A DNA stretch of 64,000 nucleotides. It comes from Aspergillus flavus. Its lineage: Eukaryota > Ascomycota > Eurotiomycetes > Eurotiales > Aspergillaceae. The stretch is taken from positions 1,860,001-1,924,000 of the forward strand of contig NC_092403.1 in NCBI RefSeq assembly GCF_009017415.1, in the 5' to 3' direction. How positions within the stretch are numbered: the stretch's first letter is position 1; every line of letters begins with the position of its first letter. The position numbers and the translations under genes were made by a program. Of the stretch, positions 28,210 to 42,574 are shown one piece after another. The notes under the pieces are model-generated. The model saw only the letters and a program-made list of their open reading frames with translations. It was not told the origin of the DNA and made no database searches.

Positions 28210-31200
28210 TTATTTTTTTTTAAAACTTTTATTTTTAAAAATATAAAGTTATAGTTTTATTTAAATAAAAAATATCTATTTTTAATTTTTTTATTTATAT
28301 TTTAATTATATTTTCTAATTTTATTTATAAACGTAAGCTCTATTAATAAATTAAAAATAAGAGATTTTAAATATAAAAAAAATTACACTATTAAAAAACT
28401 ATAATTTTTTATTATAAAATTAATATATTTTTAAATAATAATATTTAACTAGTTATAATTTCTATATTAGATTTTAATTTAATTTAATTAATAAATAACT
28501 TTTTTTTCTAAGTAAATTTTAATTTTTTATTAATAATACTATTAAATTAACTAATAATAATCTATTAAATTTTTAATAGATTTCTATAACTTTTTTAAAA
28601 TATTATAATTCTTCTACTTTATTAAATAGTATAGTTTTCTATTACTTTATTTATATTTTAGTATTTTTTTAATTTTATATTCTATTTTTTTTTTAAATTT
28701 AATATTTTTAATAATTTTAATATTTTCTAGTATAAATTCTAATAATAAAATATAAAATATAGAATATATTCTTTTTATTAAATCTAATAGTTTTAATTAA
28801 TAATTAATAATATTAATTTATTTTTTAATTTTAAATAGTCTAATTTTTTAATAATTAAGTTTTAAATCTAGTTATTTTATTTTAATATTTCTATAAAATA
28901 GAAATTTTTTTATAGAATTAATTATAATATATTATTATATAATAATTAAAAAACTTAATATCTAAAAATAATTAATTATATAAATTTTTTAATATTTTAA
29001 CTATTTTAATAATTTTTTTTGTAATAAAATATTTATTTTTTAATTTTTTTATTATTTTAGTATAATATCTATAATTTATATAAAAAATATTATTTCTATT
29101 ATTAAATATTATATATTATTATATATAAACTATACTATTAATAATAGATTTATTTAATTATTTTATTAATAATTAATATAGTATTATAAATATTATTTAA
29201 TTATTTAATTTATTTTTTAATTTAACTATTTTTTTATAAATAATATACTATAATTAATTTTTAATCTATTTTTATTAAATTTCTAAATAATTATTAAAAC
29301 TTTAATATAAATAATTTATTTTAATTTAATATAATCTTTTTTAATATTCTATAATAAATAAAAATATAGTTAATAAATAAATATATTTAGTAAATTAATC
29401 TATTATTATTATTATTATATTCTATCTTTTTAATTTAAATAATAATTTTATAAAATTAATTATAATCTATTTTTAAAATTTTAAAAATATATTTAATAAT
29501 TATATAAATTTATATAGTTTATATTTTACTAGTTTATATTTTACTAGTTTATTTTTAATATATATTTTATATTTTTTTATATCTTTTTAAATTTATTTTA
29601 TTATATTTAAAAAATAGTAATTTTTTATAATTTATTTTAATATTTTTTTTATTCTAAAGTATTTTTATATTAAATTATTATAATATTTCTAAAGATTATA
29701 TTCTATAGTTTTTAAAAAATCTAAATAAAAATTTAATAATATATTATTCTATTTTTATTTTTAATATATAGATTATTATTTATTTTAAGTTTCTATATAA
29801 ATATTTTATTTTTTTATTTATTTTTATAATAAAATATTAAATTAAATTCTTAATTTTTATAATTATAACTATAAATATTTATTTATTATATTTAATTAAT
29901 CTATTTTTATACTATTTTAATATTATAAATTTAATTATTTTTTTTAATTTTATAATTAGATTTTTAATTTAAAATATTAACTTAATTATTTTCTAATTTT
30001 TTATAATATTTAATTTTAAAATTATACTATAATAATATTTTAATTTAATTTATTTTTATATAAACTTTTTTATAATTATAAAATATATTAGATTTTTATA
30101 ATTTAATTTTATAATAATTTAATACTATATTTTTTTAAATAAATTTTTTATTTTTTAAATACTAATACTATAACTAATAATTTTTTATTATAAATATTAT
30201 AATTTAATTTTATTTATACTATTTATATACTAATTATATAATTAAATATATTAATTTTAATAATAATTTATTTAATTAAATTATACTATACTAAAATTAA
30301 TATAATAGTAAATATTTTTTTATTTTATTAAATATATTTTAATATTTATTTATTTATTTTTATTATTTTAATTTTTTAAATAGATTACAAAATAGTATTA
30401 ACTTATATATATTAATTAATAAATTTCTAATAATAATTTAATAATTTAATAAACTATTATAGTTTTTTAAAATTAATTAATTTTAATTATTTTTAAATAG
30501 CTTTTATTTTTTTATATATTTTTTTAGTAAATATTTAATATTTTAAAAACTTAATTTTTAAATATAGAATTTATATTTTTTTAATTTTAATTATATTTCT
30601 ATTTTTTATAACTTTTTTAAAATTATTTAAATATATTAAATATATTCTTTAAAATTATAGAAAAAAATTAAAATATTATTTAAATATATAATAATAAATA
30701 TATAAAAAATTTTTTAATACTTTATTAATAAATCTTTAAAATAATACTAATATATTAATAAATTTAAAAAATATAATTTTCTATTTTTTATTTTTTATAA
30801 TTTTAAAATAATAATATATATCTATAATATTAAATTTTATAAACTATTTTATTTTTTTATTTTATTTTATATTTCTATAATAGATAATAATAGATATCTA
30901 TTTTTAATTATAATTTTATTTAATAGTTAATAATTAATATATAATTATAATTCTTCTCTTTTTTTAAATATAAATAATATACTATATTTTACTAAATTTT
31001 TTAATATTTAAATTTATTTTTTTAAATCTATTTTTAATATACTTCTTTAAAACTTATAATTTTTTTAATATTAAATAAATTTATTTATTATTATTTTTAA
31101 ATAAAAATAGTATAATTATATAATTTATACTCTAATAATTTATTTATTTATAATTATTTAAATAATTTTTAGTATTTCTAATATTTTTTAATAGTTTTAA

Positions 31201-31519
31201 TTATTCTATAGAGTTAGCTATTAATTCTTCAAAATTTAAAAATATCTAAAAATTACTATCTAACTCTAATAATAATTAATTTATTTTTAATAAAAAATAC
31301 AATTTTTTTTTAATTTACTTTTTAATATTATAATTTTTAGTTATTCTTATTTATTTCTAGATATCTATTCTATTAATTTAACTAATTATTTCTTTTTTAA
31401 ATATTAGATTACTACTATAATTATGTTTTTTATAGAATTCTTTTTTATAATATTTAAATTATATTATTATATTTTTTTATTATTAATATAGTTATTTATA
31501 AAAATATAGATACTATACT

Positions 31520-32067
31520 TATCAGCTGCCCTAATCCTTAAGTGGAATAGTCTTAGAGCTAGCTAGGATAAATTAAAAAGTTAAATAGAATAAATAATTT
31601 AAATAACTAAATTATATAAAAAAGCTAGAATTAATTAAATAATAATTCTAGATTAAATAAATAGATAGAGCTTAGATAATCTAAATTTTAGATTAAATAA
31701 TAAAGATAGATTACTAGAGCTAAAATAATTAAAGCCCTAGATTAGATATAAATAAATAAAAATAAAAAAATAAATTAATATCTAATAATTAAACAGTTAA
31801 ATAATAATCTATTTAAAAAAATTAATTTAATTTAATAGAGAATTAAATAATTTTTTATATTAAATTAGATTTACTTGGACTTATTAAATTAGAAATTTAT
31901 CTAATATTTCTTAATTTAGTATTTATTTAATATTTTCTAATTAGAATATAGTTATTTAATATTATCTAGTTAGAATTTTTTATTTAATTTCTTCTGGATA
32001 AATAATATTTTAAAAAGATTCTAGAATATTTAAAAAAATTTTCTAAATAAAAAATATATCTCTAATA
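31520..32067 (-). repeat. 3' LTR of the nested Copia element
   Basis: This 548-bp LTR is heavily mutated compared with the 4,105 and 23,664 copies but collinear with them. Its first 40 bases are nearly unmutated (tatcagctgccctaatcc). It ends ctaata, from CTGACA. The flank atact on its left pairs with the flank right of 37,893. Confidence 0.88.
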
Positions 32068-32078
32068 TATCTCCCTAG
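32068..32078 (-). other. Probable polypurine tract of the Copia element
   Basis: On the minus strand ctagggagata lies immediately before the LTR. A purine run next to the 3' LTR primes plus-strand DNA synthesis in LTR retrotransposons, and its position fixes the element on the minus strand, in agreement with the RT motif. Confidence 0.55.
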
Positions 32079-35000
32079 ATTTAAATATCTAATCTTAAAT
32101 TCTAAATAGAATTAATCTAATTAATTTAATTAAATATACTAATTATATTTAAATAATTTATAAAAATCTAGTATTATTAATTAAATAGATTTTTAATTAA
32201 ATTATCTATAACTATTTAATTAGTTAGTTTCTATATAATATTAATATTTTTAGTTTTCATTTTCTATTTAAACTAATAATTTTAAATATTAATATATTTT
32301 AATTTAAATCTATATATAAAATAGTTATATATAAATAACTAAATAGTCTACTTATTATTATATTTTATATAGATTTTTTAATTAAAGTAAAATTCTAAAG
32401 CTCTAAATAAATATTTCTATTATAAAAATTATTTACTAATATTAGTCAAGACTAGTAATTTAGTTTTAATAATTAATAAAATAATTATTTTTTATTTTTT
32501 AGTTAACTAATCTATAAAACTACTATATAATTTATAAATATAATTTTTAAAATTCTTTTTATTTAAATAATCTATAAAAATAGTATTACTAGCTATAGAA
32601 AAAATAGAATTAAAATTAAAACTAAATATTTTAAATAGATTTAATTAATTAGAATCTATAAAATTAAAGCTTAGCTTTAAAAATTCTATAGATAAATATT
32701 AGATTTTATATAAATATAGAATTATATAGTTTATAGCTACTATATATCTAGAAATAGAATTTAATAGATTTTTATAATATTAGATCTAGATATAATAAAT
32801 ATATATAAAATTAATCTATTTTGTATTAATATTTATAAATATATAGAGCTAAAGTTCTATAGAATTAATTAAATAATCTTAATTTTTTTACTAATATAAA
32901 GATTTTAAATATTTTTTAATTAATTAAATAAAAATAATAAATAATTTTATTAATATAATTTATTTAAAAAATCTAGAATTTTCTATTAAAATAATCTCTA
33001 ATAATCTTTATATTAATAAATCTAGTTATTTAATCTAGATTCTTTATTTAATAAATATTTAATAATTAATTTTTAAAATTAATTATTTTTTTATAATTTT
33101 TTAAATAGTATATAATAATTATATTATCTATATATATTATTAGAATTAAATAATTATTTAAATATAGATAAAGATTTTTAAAAATAGAACTAAGCTCTAA
33201 AGCTTCTAGAATTTACTCTATTTTTTTTATTATAAAAATAGTAATTATCTTAAACTATATAAAATTTTATTTAATTTTAAAACTTTATTTTTAGATCTAT
33301 ATTTAGATAATTAAAAAATAAAAATAATTTTATTAATATAGCTATTTAAAAATATATTTATTATATTTAATTAAATAATCTTTAAATTGAAAATAGTAAT
33401 TAAAGCTAAAATAGTTCTAAAAATTTTAAAAATTAAAATTAAAATTCTAGTTTTTAGCTAATTAAAAGACTATAGATTATTTTTAATATAGATTTTTATT
33501 TTAAAATCTAGTAAAAAACTACTAGAATTATATTTATATTTAAATATCTATTTTAATAATAAAATTTTAAATTAATTTTTTTAATTAATATAAAGATTTA
33601 TATATTTATTTAAATAAATTATTTATATTTTTTTCTATAGTTAATAGCTATTTAAATCTAAATTTAAATTTAAAATTTTTAAATTAATTAATTAATTCTA
33701 GATATAGATTATTGTTAAACTTTTTTCGATTAATATTTTTATATAAATTTATTTTAATTTTTAATAAAAAAATATATAAAAATAGCTTTAAATTAATTTT
33801 TTTTAATTTAAAAATTTCTAGAAATCTATAGAGATCTAGAATTTAAATTATTAAATAATTTAGATCTAGATCTTTTTAAATCTAGTTCTAAAGATTTTAA
33901 TCTATAGAAATTTATTTTATTAAAATTTCTATTATTAATTAAAATTATTAATATAAAGATATTAAATAAATCTTTAATTATAAAAATAAATAATTTAATA
34001 ATTATTTTATGAAATTTTTTAAAATTAAATAAAGAATCTCTAGTAAATAATATAAATAATTAATTATTTTTATAATTATTTTTATTTTTTAACTTAAATC
34101 TAGATTATTATCTAGATTTAAATTATTTAATTAATCATATAAAATAAAATCTTATTCTATTAAATTTAAAATTAAATCTAATTTTTTTTAATTTAAAATT
34201 TTAAATAGATTTTAGTTCTATATAACTAAAACTATTTTTTAAAATTTTATATAATAATTTCTATTAAATAGATTTAATAAATAATGAAATTAATATATAT
34301 AATACTAAATTAACTATTTTAAACTATAGAAAAATTAGAATATCTAAATTAACTAATAGTAAATAGATTTTTAAAATAATTAAAGCTTTAGTTTTTTTTA
34401 AATAAAGATTTTATTTAGATTATTTTATAAAATTAGTAATTATTTTAATTTTTAAATTTTTATAAAATCTATAAAAATTAACTAGATTTCTATTATTATT
34501 TAAATAGAATCTTTTAAATTCTAAATCTATAAAAATTTTTAATTAAAATCTTAGAGTTTACTCTAAATAAAATTTTAAGTAAAAATAATATATATATAGT
34601 TTATATATTATATTCTATTTAAATTCTTTTTTATATAAATTAGATTCTAATATAAAATTTTAAATAGAATTTATTTTATATTAATTAACTATTTAAATAT
34701 TTATTTTTTTAAATTAAATATCTAATATATAAAGTAAAGTTAAAATTCATTTTTTTTAAAATTTAATATTCTAGTATTTAGACTTAATTTAATTAAATAA
34801 TTAAAGCTTTTTTATTTAAATATTCTAATTTTTAATACTAAAAAAATAATATTTAAAAAATTTTTAACATTTTTAAATATATTACTATAGTTATTTTTAT
34901 TAAATTAAAATTTAATAATCTAAATTCTATATTAATTCTAGATAAATGATTTATTATAAAATCTATAGTTTTTTTTTATAAATTAAGATTTAAGTATTTA

Positions 35001-37115
35001 AACTTTATATCTAAATTTTTATTTAAATATTTAATAAAAATAATAGATATATAATTATTTAAATAAAAGCTTTTTAAATTATATTTTAATTAATTATTTT
35101 TATCTATTTTAGATTTATTATTTTAAAATATTTTAGAGTTTTTAAAGATTCTAAAGATTTTAAAATATTTAGAATTATTTTTATATAGATTATTTAATTA
35201 TTTTAATAAATAGTAATTTTTATATAGTTTAGAAATTTTAAAATAATTAAATACTCTAGATAAATTAGAATTTCTAGATAAATTAGATTTAAATAAATTA
35301 TTATTTCTAGAGACATTAATTCTAAAAAAATTAGGTTTAAAAAAATTTATTTTAAATATATTAAATATTTTAATAAATTTAAAATTATTAGAATCTATAT
35401 AGATTCTAAATATATATAATTTAATTAATAAATTAAAATTTTTTAAATTATATAATTAATTAAATAATATCTATTAAATTAAAAAATTATTTTTTTTAAT
35501 TTTTTATATAATAAATAGATTTATTATCTAGAATTTTAAATCTTAAAATTTTAGAATTATAGAATAGACTATTCTTTCTATTTTTTAAAATAGAAATTAA
35601 ATATATAAATATAATCTAAAAATTTAAAATTAATTATTTTTTTAAATTATTTTTTTATAGAAATAATAGACTCTATAAAAATAATATTATATTCTAGAAT
35701 TTTAATATTAATATTTTTATATAGATTTTAATAAATTTGAATTTAAAATCTATAAATTTATTAAAATTATTATAAATATAATTATTAAAAATAATATTAT
35801 ATATCTATGGATTTTTAAAATTTAACTCTAGAGATCTAAATAATAAAATAATTTAATTACTTAAAATAATAATTAAAATTATTAATTTTTATTATTTTAA
35901 ATTAATTTAAAATCTCTAAATTAAATAATTAATTACTAGATTTAATAGAATTATTAATATAAAAATATTTATTAAATAAATAATCTTTTTTATTTAAATT
36001 AAATAAAAGAAATAAAACTATTTTTTAAAAATAAAGTTTCTAAAATTTTATTTTATTTAATTATTTTAATTAATTAAATTAGTAGATCTAGAATTAAATA
36101 AATTTTATAGCATTATAGTAATAATTTTAAATCTAGAATTTTTAAATTAATTTAATTAATTTAATCTAATATAATCTTTAAATTATCTAATTATTTTATA
36201 GAAAAATAATATAATATTATTATTTTTAAATTTTTTAAATAATTTATTTTACTATAGAATTAAAAAAATAGATAAAATATTAAAAATTAATTCTAAAAAA
36301 TTTAATAGAGATTATATAGAATTCTAAATTTTAAAAATTATTAGATCTAGAATTTTAATATAAGATTTTTTTATACTAATATATAGAATTCTACAAATTA
36401 ATAAATAGAATTTTAAATCTAGTATATTATTTAATTAGATCTTATTTTTTAGATTTATTAATGAAAACTAATTTTGTAAATAAAATTTTTAAAATCTAAT
36501 AAAATAATTTAATTAATAAAATTATTTATCTATTAATATATAATATTAAATTAATAATAATTAATAATAAAATTAAAGTTTTAATTAAAATTATTTAATA
36601 TTTTTTAACTTTAACTTTATAATTTTTAATAGAATCTTTATAAAACTCTTAATTTAATAGCTTTAGATTAATTAAAATTCTAATTCTAGATTAAATATTA
36701 TTAGAACTAGATTTTATAGAATAATATAATAAAATTAATTCTCTAGATAGATTAAAATCTATATAGTTTTAAATCTCTTTAGTCTTAGCTATTAATTTAA
36801 TATATTAATTTTATTAAAATTAATTATTTAATTAACTAAGCTAAATAGATATCTTTAATTTAGTTAATATAATTATATAATTCTATATATATATAGATTA
36901 GATTAATAATTAATAAATAAAATAGATTAATGTTAATAAAATAAATTATAAAAATAATATAAAAATTAATATAAAAATCTAATATATTTAATTAATATAT
37001 AAAATAATAGATTTATATATATATATATTATATATATATATAAAATTAATTAATATAAAAAAGTAAAAATATTATTAATTTAAAATTTTAAATAAAACTA
37101 ATCTAGATTTATAAC

Positions 37116-37893
37116 TATTAGCTACTTTAATTTTAAAATAAAATAATCTTAGAATTAGCTAGAATAAATTAAAAAATAAAATAAAATAAAATAAATAAAA
37201 TAAATAAAATAAATAAAATAAATAAAATAAATAAAATAAATAAAATAAATAAAATAAATAAAATAAATAAAATAAATAAAATAAATAAAATAAATAAAAT
37301 AAATAAAATAAATAAAATAAATAAAATAAATAAAATAAATAAAATAAATAAAATAAATAAAATAAATAAAATAAATAAAATAAATAAAATAAATAAAATA
37401 AATAAAATAAATAAAATAAATAAAATAAATAATTAAATTATATAAAAAAGCTAGAATTAATTAAATAATAATTCTAGACTAAATAAATAGATAGAGCTTA
37501 GATAATCTAAGCTCTAGATTAAATAATAAAAATAGATAACTAAAGCTAAAATAATTAAAGCTTTAGATTAAATATAAATAGAAAAGATTAAAAAAATAAT
37601 TTAATATTTAATAATTAAATAATTAGATAATAATTTATTTAAAAAAATTAATTTAATTTAATAGAGAATTAAATAGCTTTTTATATTAAATTAAGTTTAC
37701 TTAGACTTATTAAATTAAAAATTTATTTAATATTTCTTAATTTAATACTTATCTAATATTTTTTAATTAGAATATAATTATTTAATATTATCTAGTTAGG
37801 ATTTTTTATTTAATTTTTTCTAGATAGATAATATTCTAGAAAGATTCTAGAATATTCAAGAAAATTTCTTAAATAGAAAATATATCTCTAACA
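37116..37893 (-). repeat. 5' LTR of the nested Copia element, enlarged by a minisatellite
   Basis: This LTR is collinear with the other three copies but 778 bp long, about 230 bp longer than its partner. All extra length is a tandem array at about 37,181-37,431. It starts tattagctactttaatttt (from TGTCAGCTGCCCTAATCC) and ends ctaaca. Nearly every CpA has been converted. Confidence 0.87.
37181..37431. repeat. 9-bp minisatellite (AAATAAAAT)n, about 28 units
   Basis: This is a perfect array with a 9-bp period (alternating aaaat and aaat) inside the Copia 5' LTR. In the least mutated LTR copy the same place reads gaatagaatgaatgaattg, which becomes aaataaaataaataaatta after G-to-A changes. The array therefore arose by slippage of a RIP-converted short repeat. 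Confidence 0.95.
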
Positions 37894-40154
37894 ATACTTT
37901 ATATATAATCTTTTTAAATAATAGTAATTATTTAAATAGAGTATTTATTATTTTTAGTCTATTATTAGATTATAATCTTTAAGCTATAAAATTTTTAATA
38001 TTATATTATATTTATTTTTTAAAAATATAATATTAAAAACTATATTTTTAATATATTATTTTATAACTATAGTAATAAATATTATTTTAATTAAATCTTA
38101 ATTAATTTTTAATTTCTAGCTATCTAGTTTAAATAAAGATTTAATATTTTTTTTATTATTTTTTCATCTTTATATTTTTTAATATTTTAATAATATAAAA
38201 TTATTTTTTATATTTAAGTTAATTATTATTTATACTAATTTCTATTAATAATAATAATTCTAATAATATATTTTCTTTATTTAATTATAGTAAATATTCT
38301 TTAATTTATATTATTTTATAATTAAAAATATACTATTTAAAAATAATAATTATATATTAATTCTATTATATAATAATAATATTTATATTTTTTTAAATAC
38401 TTATATATTTTTTTATATTCTTTTTTTATTTTATTTAAATTAATAAATTTAAATTTTTTATAATATTTAAATTTATCTATACTATATATTTTATATATAA
38501 TTAAATATTTATTATATTATTAATAATATTTATTCTAATTCTTAGTATTTATATTCTAATATTTATAATTTTATTAATTATATTATTAATCTAATTAATA
38601 AAAATCTTCTATTTTTATAATAACTTAACTTTAATTTACTATATTTAATATAGTCTAAATATTAGTATTTTTTACTTTAATTATATTTAAAATAAATTTA
38701 TTATATTAATTAATATTATTAAAACTATTTATTCTATAGATTAATATATATTTTATATATTTTTTAATTAATTTTATAATAATTTTATATTATAGTTTAC
38801 TATTAATTTATTTAAATCTATAATTTTTTTATTTATATAATTAACTAATTTATTAATTTTATTTTTATTAAATTAATTATATTACTATTTTATAATATTC
38901 TATAGATTATTTTAATTTTTATTAAAATATAGCTATATAATTTAATTATTATTATTAGACTTATTTTTTTATATTACTTTTTTTTTAATAAATCTATATT
39001 AATATTAAACTATATAGCTTTAATTTCTTTATTAATCTTATCTATAGTTAAACTTTTAATTCTAATAATATATTAAATTCTTCTAGTTTAATTATTTATA
39101 TATATATTTATAATAGTATTTAATTATATATTCATTTTTTATTTTTTAATTATATTTAATTATTAAAATAATTTATTTTATTACTATTAATTATTTTTTT
39201 TCTATTAATAGTTCTTTAATATATACTTTACTTTTTTATAGTTAAAATAAAGCTTTTTATATTTTTAATATTTTTTTTTCTTTTAGAAAATATTTTTAAT
39301 TTTATAATTATATATATCTTTTTTTATTTATATTATATTATCTAATATAATTATTTCTTAATATATTATAGTTATATTACTTTTTGTTTCTTTAATTAAA
39401 ATTATATAATTTATTATTGATTTTAATTAATTATTTAATTATTTTATAAAATATATTAAATCTTTTTATATAAATAAGCTTTTTTTTAACTTCTAATTTT
39501 AATAATTCTTTAAATTTAGTAATATATATATTTTTATTTTAATCTAAATAAATAATAATTTATATAAAGTCTAATATTAATTTACTAATAAATCTAATAT
39601 ATTATAATTATTAAAATTTTTATTTTATATTCTAAATTATATTAATATCTTTAAAAATCTATTTAAAATATTTTTTCAATATATTAAAGAATATAAAGAT
39701 TTATTTTATTTTATTATTTTAATTTTTTTTATTTTTTTATAGTATTTTTAAATAAAGAATTTAAATTAATTAAATACTCTACTAGTAAAATAAATAAATA
39801 TAAAATAAATTTTATTATTATTAAATTTTATTTTATTATAGTTAATTCTAAAGTATAATTTTAATTAAATTAAAAATTTTTAAAATTTATTATATTATTT
39901 ATTAAATAGTTCTAAAATTTTAATTTTAATAGTTTTAACTACTAGATATATCTCTAGTTAAATAATTTATTTCTAGAACTAATTAACTATCTTAATTTTT
40001 TAAATAAAAATTAAAATTATAGTAAATATTAATATTAAATTACTAGTACTAGAGCTAGTAGTTATATTCTTTTTATTTATCTTTAAAAATATATTTATTA
40101 TTTTTAAGTCTAAATATAGTTTAACTTATATAAATTACTAATTAGTAATTAATA

Positions 40155-40788
40155 TATTATATCTAGAGCTTTATTATTAAATTTAAAACTAGTTAATAGA
40201 CTATATTTTAAGAGTTATTAATTTAAAGTTATTCTTTAATTTCTATTATTATAGGAATATAGTTAATATAAGATTACTATTAATACTAAACTATTATTAT
40301 TATAGAAATATAGTTAATATAAAACTACTATTAATACTAGATTTAAATTTAAAGAACTACATTTATTAAATATATATATCTAATAGTTAAAAAAATATAA
40401 ATAAATTAAAATTAGTTTTATTACTAAAAATAACTCTATAGTAATAATATATATTAATTATAAAAAATTAAATTAAGTATATAAATAAATATATTTATAT
40501 ATTTTTACTTATTATATTATTACTATAATTTTTTATATTAATAATATACTATATTTTATTAATACTATAAACTTTTTATATTACTAATATATTTAGTTAT
40601 ATTATTATTATAATATATATAATTTTATTATAATAATTAATATTAATATCTATAGCTCTTTCTAAATAATTACTAAATAAATAATTTATTAAGTGTTTTC
40701 AACTTAGAAATTAGCTTTTATTATTCTATTATTATTCTATTTTATATATCTGTCTTTAATAAGATGTGCTAGATAAGGGTCTGTAACA
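40155..40788 (-). repeat. 5' LTR of the Gypsy element
   Basis: This 634-bp LTR pairs with 27,576-28,209. It keeps an unmutated end, gataagggtctgtaaca, which reveals the original terminus of the family. Its right flank atata matches the left flank of the other LTR. Confidence 0.88.
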
Positions 40789-42474
40789 ATATATTAAAAA
40801 TATTATATAAAATAATATATATATAATTTTATAAAGTTATAAATATCTTAATAAAATTAAATAATATAACTATATATTTAAAATAATTATATTAAATATA
40901 AATTATAATTTTTTATTTATTTTTTTTAATTTAGATTTAATAATATATTATATAAATTAATTTTTATATTTTTTAATAAAAAGATATTTTTATATATAAT
41001 AAATTATAAAGATATTTTATTAATAAATTATAATTAAAATTTTAAATTATTATTAAATAATTAAATATTTTTAAATATTTTAATAATAGTAAAAATATAG
41101 ATATAATTTTTATAAATTTTTATAAATTTTTTTAAAATAATAATTTCAATAATAAAAATTTAAATTATTAATAATAATTTTATATTAATAAATGAATATA
41201 TAGATTCTATAGTATAGTTATAAAAAAATATTAAATCCTTTTTAATTAAAAGTTTTTATTAATAATAATATAGATTTTAATAAAAATTTAAATAAATTTT
41301 TCTAAATTTGTTGTAATACTAAAAAACTTTTAGATTTTGTAAATAAATATAATAATTTAATTAATTATTTTTATTAAAAATATAAAAAAATCGACTTCTT
41401 ATAATTTATAATTTTAAATAAATTTAAAGCTAATAATATTAATTTTAATATAATTATTTATATTTATAAAAATTTTAATAGTATTTTAAATATCAATAAA
41501 TATATAGAAATAGACTATAGTTTTTATAATAAAATATAGAATTATATACATAAAATCTATATTAATTTTATATTATTTTTTATTTTAACATTTTTTTATC
41601 TAGACTAATTATATTAAGACTTTTTTTTATAAATAAAATATTATAAATTTTTTTTAAAATTAATATTATTTTATTAATTTTTTATTTTTTTTTTAATTAT
41701 TTATAAAAATAAAATTATAAAATCTTACTTTTTTATTATTATTTATTTTATTTTTTAATAAAATATTAATATTATTTTTATTTATAAATAGAAAATATGT
41801 ATAATAAAATAATAATAATTCTTTATTTAATTTCTTTAAATTTTTATTTAAATTTTTTAAATAAATATTTAAAATTAAAAATAAATTTAAAAATATTTTT
41901 TAAATAACTTAATAATCTTTTTTAATTAAAAATATAGAGTTAAAATATTAATAATTAAATAATATTTTTTAGTTATTAATCTAATTTTTGAATTATTTAA
42001 TAATTTTTTTTAATTATTATAGAATCTAACTTATATTTTTTATGGAAAATTATAAAAAAAATACTAAAAAATATTATAGTAATTTACTTTATATTTTTTA
42101 GTACTATTATAATTTTTAAATAATTAAAAAAAATTAAAATTATAATAAAAAATCTATTATATAAACTAAATAATCTATTGAGTAAATAAAAAAATAGAAA
42201 ATAAAATATAAAGCTCTATTATTAATTAAATAATAGAGTAAATATAAAAATAAATTAATTTTTATTTTTTTTATATTTTTAGTAATATTTAAATAGCATA
42301 AAAATTCTTTTCTTTTTAGAAACTTTTTTTTAGAATCTTAATTAAATAGTTAATAAATCTCTATATATATAGATTAAATAGGAATTAAAAGACCTAGAGA
42401 TTCTGTATACCCTATGGACCGATTCTACATCGGCTCCGTGATATAATCTCTATTTTTTAAAAATTATAACCTAA

Positions 42475-42571
42475 TAATAATAGAAATTAAAAAATAACTT
42501 TAAGTTAATAATCCTTAGAACATGGTCTACTAACTGATCTTAAATTCAATAATAAAGCCCTAGGCGTAATA
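42475..42571 (-). repeat. Gypsy-family LTR fragment, inverted
   Basis: On the minus strand, from 42,571 inward, about 97 bp match the start of the 634-bp LTR (attacgcctagggctttat and following). Homology then stops. It abuts the family-3 repeat at 42,575, so it looks like a truncated insertion in that repeat. Confidence 0.7.
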
Positions 42572-42574
42572 TTA

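Larger units (their letters stand above)
31520..37893 (-). mobile_element. Full-length Ty1/Copia retrotransposon, RIP-dead, nested in the Gypsy element
   Basis: LTRs lie at 31,520-32,067 and 37,116-37,893, and the outer flanks are identical 5-mers ATACT (31,515-31,519 and 37,894-37,898). On the minus strand 33,123-33,134 reads Y-I-D-N, the RIP-altered Copia motif YVDD, followed by I-I-I. About 110 nt downstream comes I-N-I-K-I-I-R-D-x-x-N-R-K, the decayed FLGI.I.RD..NRK block typical of fungal Copia reverse transcriptase. A polypurine stretch (ctagggagata, minus strand) abuts the LTR at 32,067, marking it as the 3' LTR. RT therefore lies about 1 kb from the 3' LTR, as Copia order requires. 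All frames are broken by TAA/TAG. Confidence 0.9.
27576..40788 (-). mobile_element. Full-length Ty3/Gypsy retrotransposon, RIP-dead, interrupted by a Copia element
   Basis: Two 634-bp LTRs (27,576-28,209 and 40,155-40,788) carry TGTTAC...GTAACA-type ends. The outer flanks are identical 5-mers ATATA (27,571-27,575 and 40,789-40,793). Without the inner Copia insertion and its duplication the element is about 6.8 kb. On the minus strand, 30,675-30,686 reads Y-L-N-N (from YLDD), followed by I-L-I-F and an N-x-K-E-x-I pattern, the Gypsy reverse transcriptase signature YLDDILIFS.N..EH. The distances fit known Gypsy order: about 3.1 kb from the 5' LTR to RT and about 2.5 kb from RT to the 3' LTR for RNase H and integrase. 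An A-run next to the 28,209 LTR on the minus strand is a plausible decayed polypurine tract. No frame is open. Confidence 0.88.

Noticed and set aside
37181..37431. CRISPR-like or centromeric satellite array
   Set aside because: The unit is 9 bp without spacers and derives from an LTR internal repeat.
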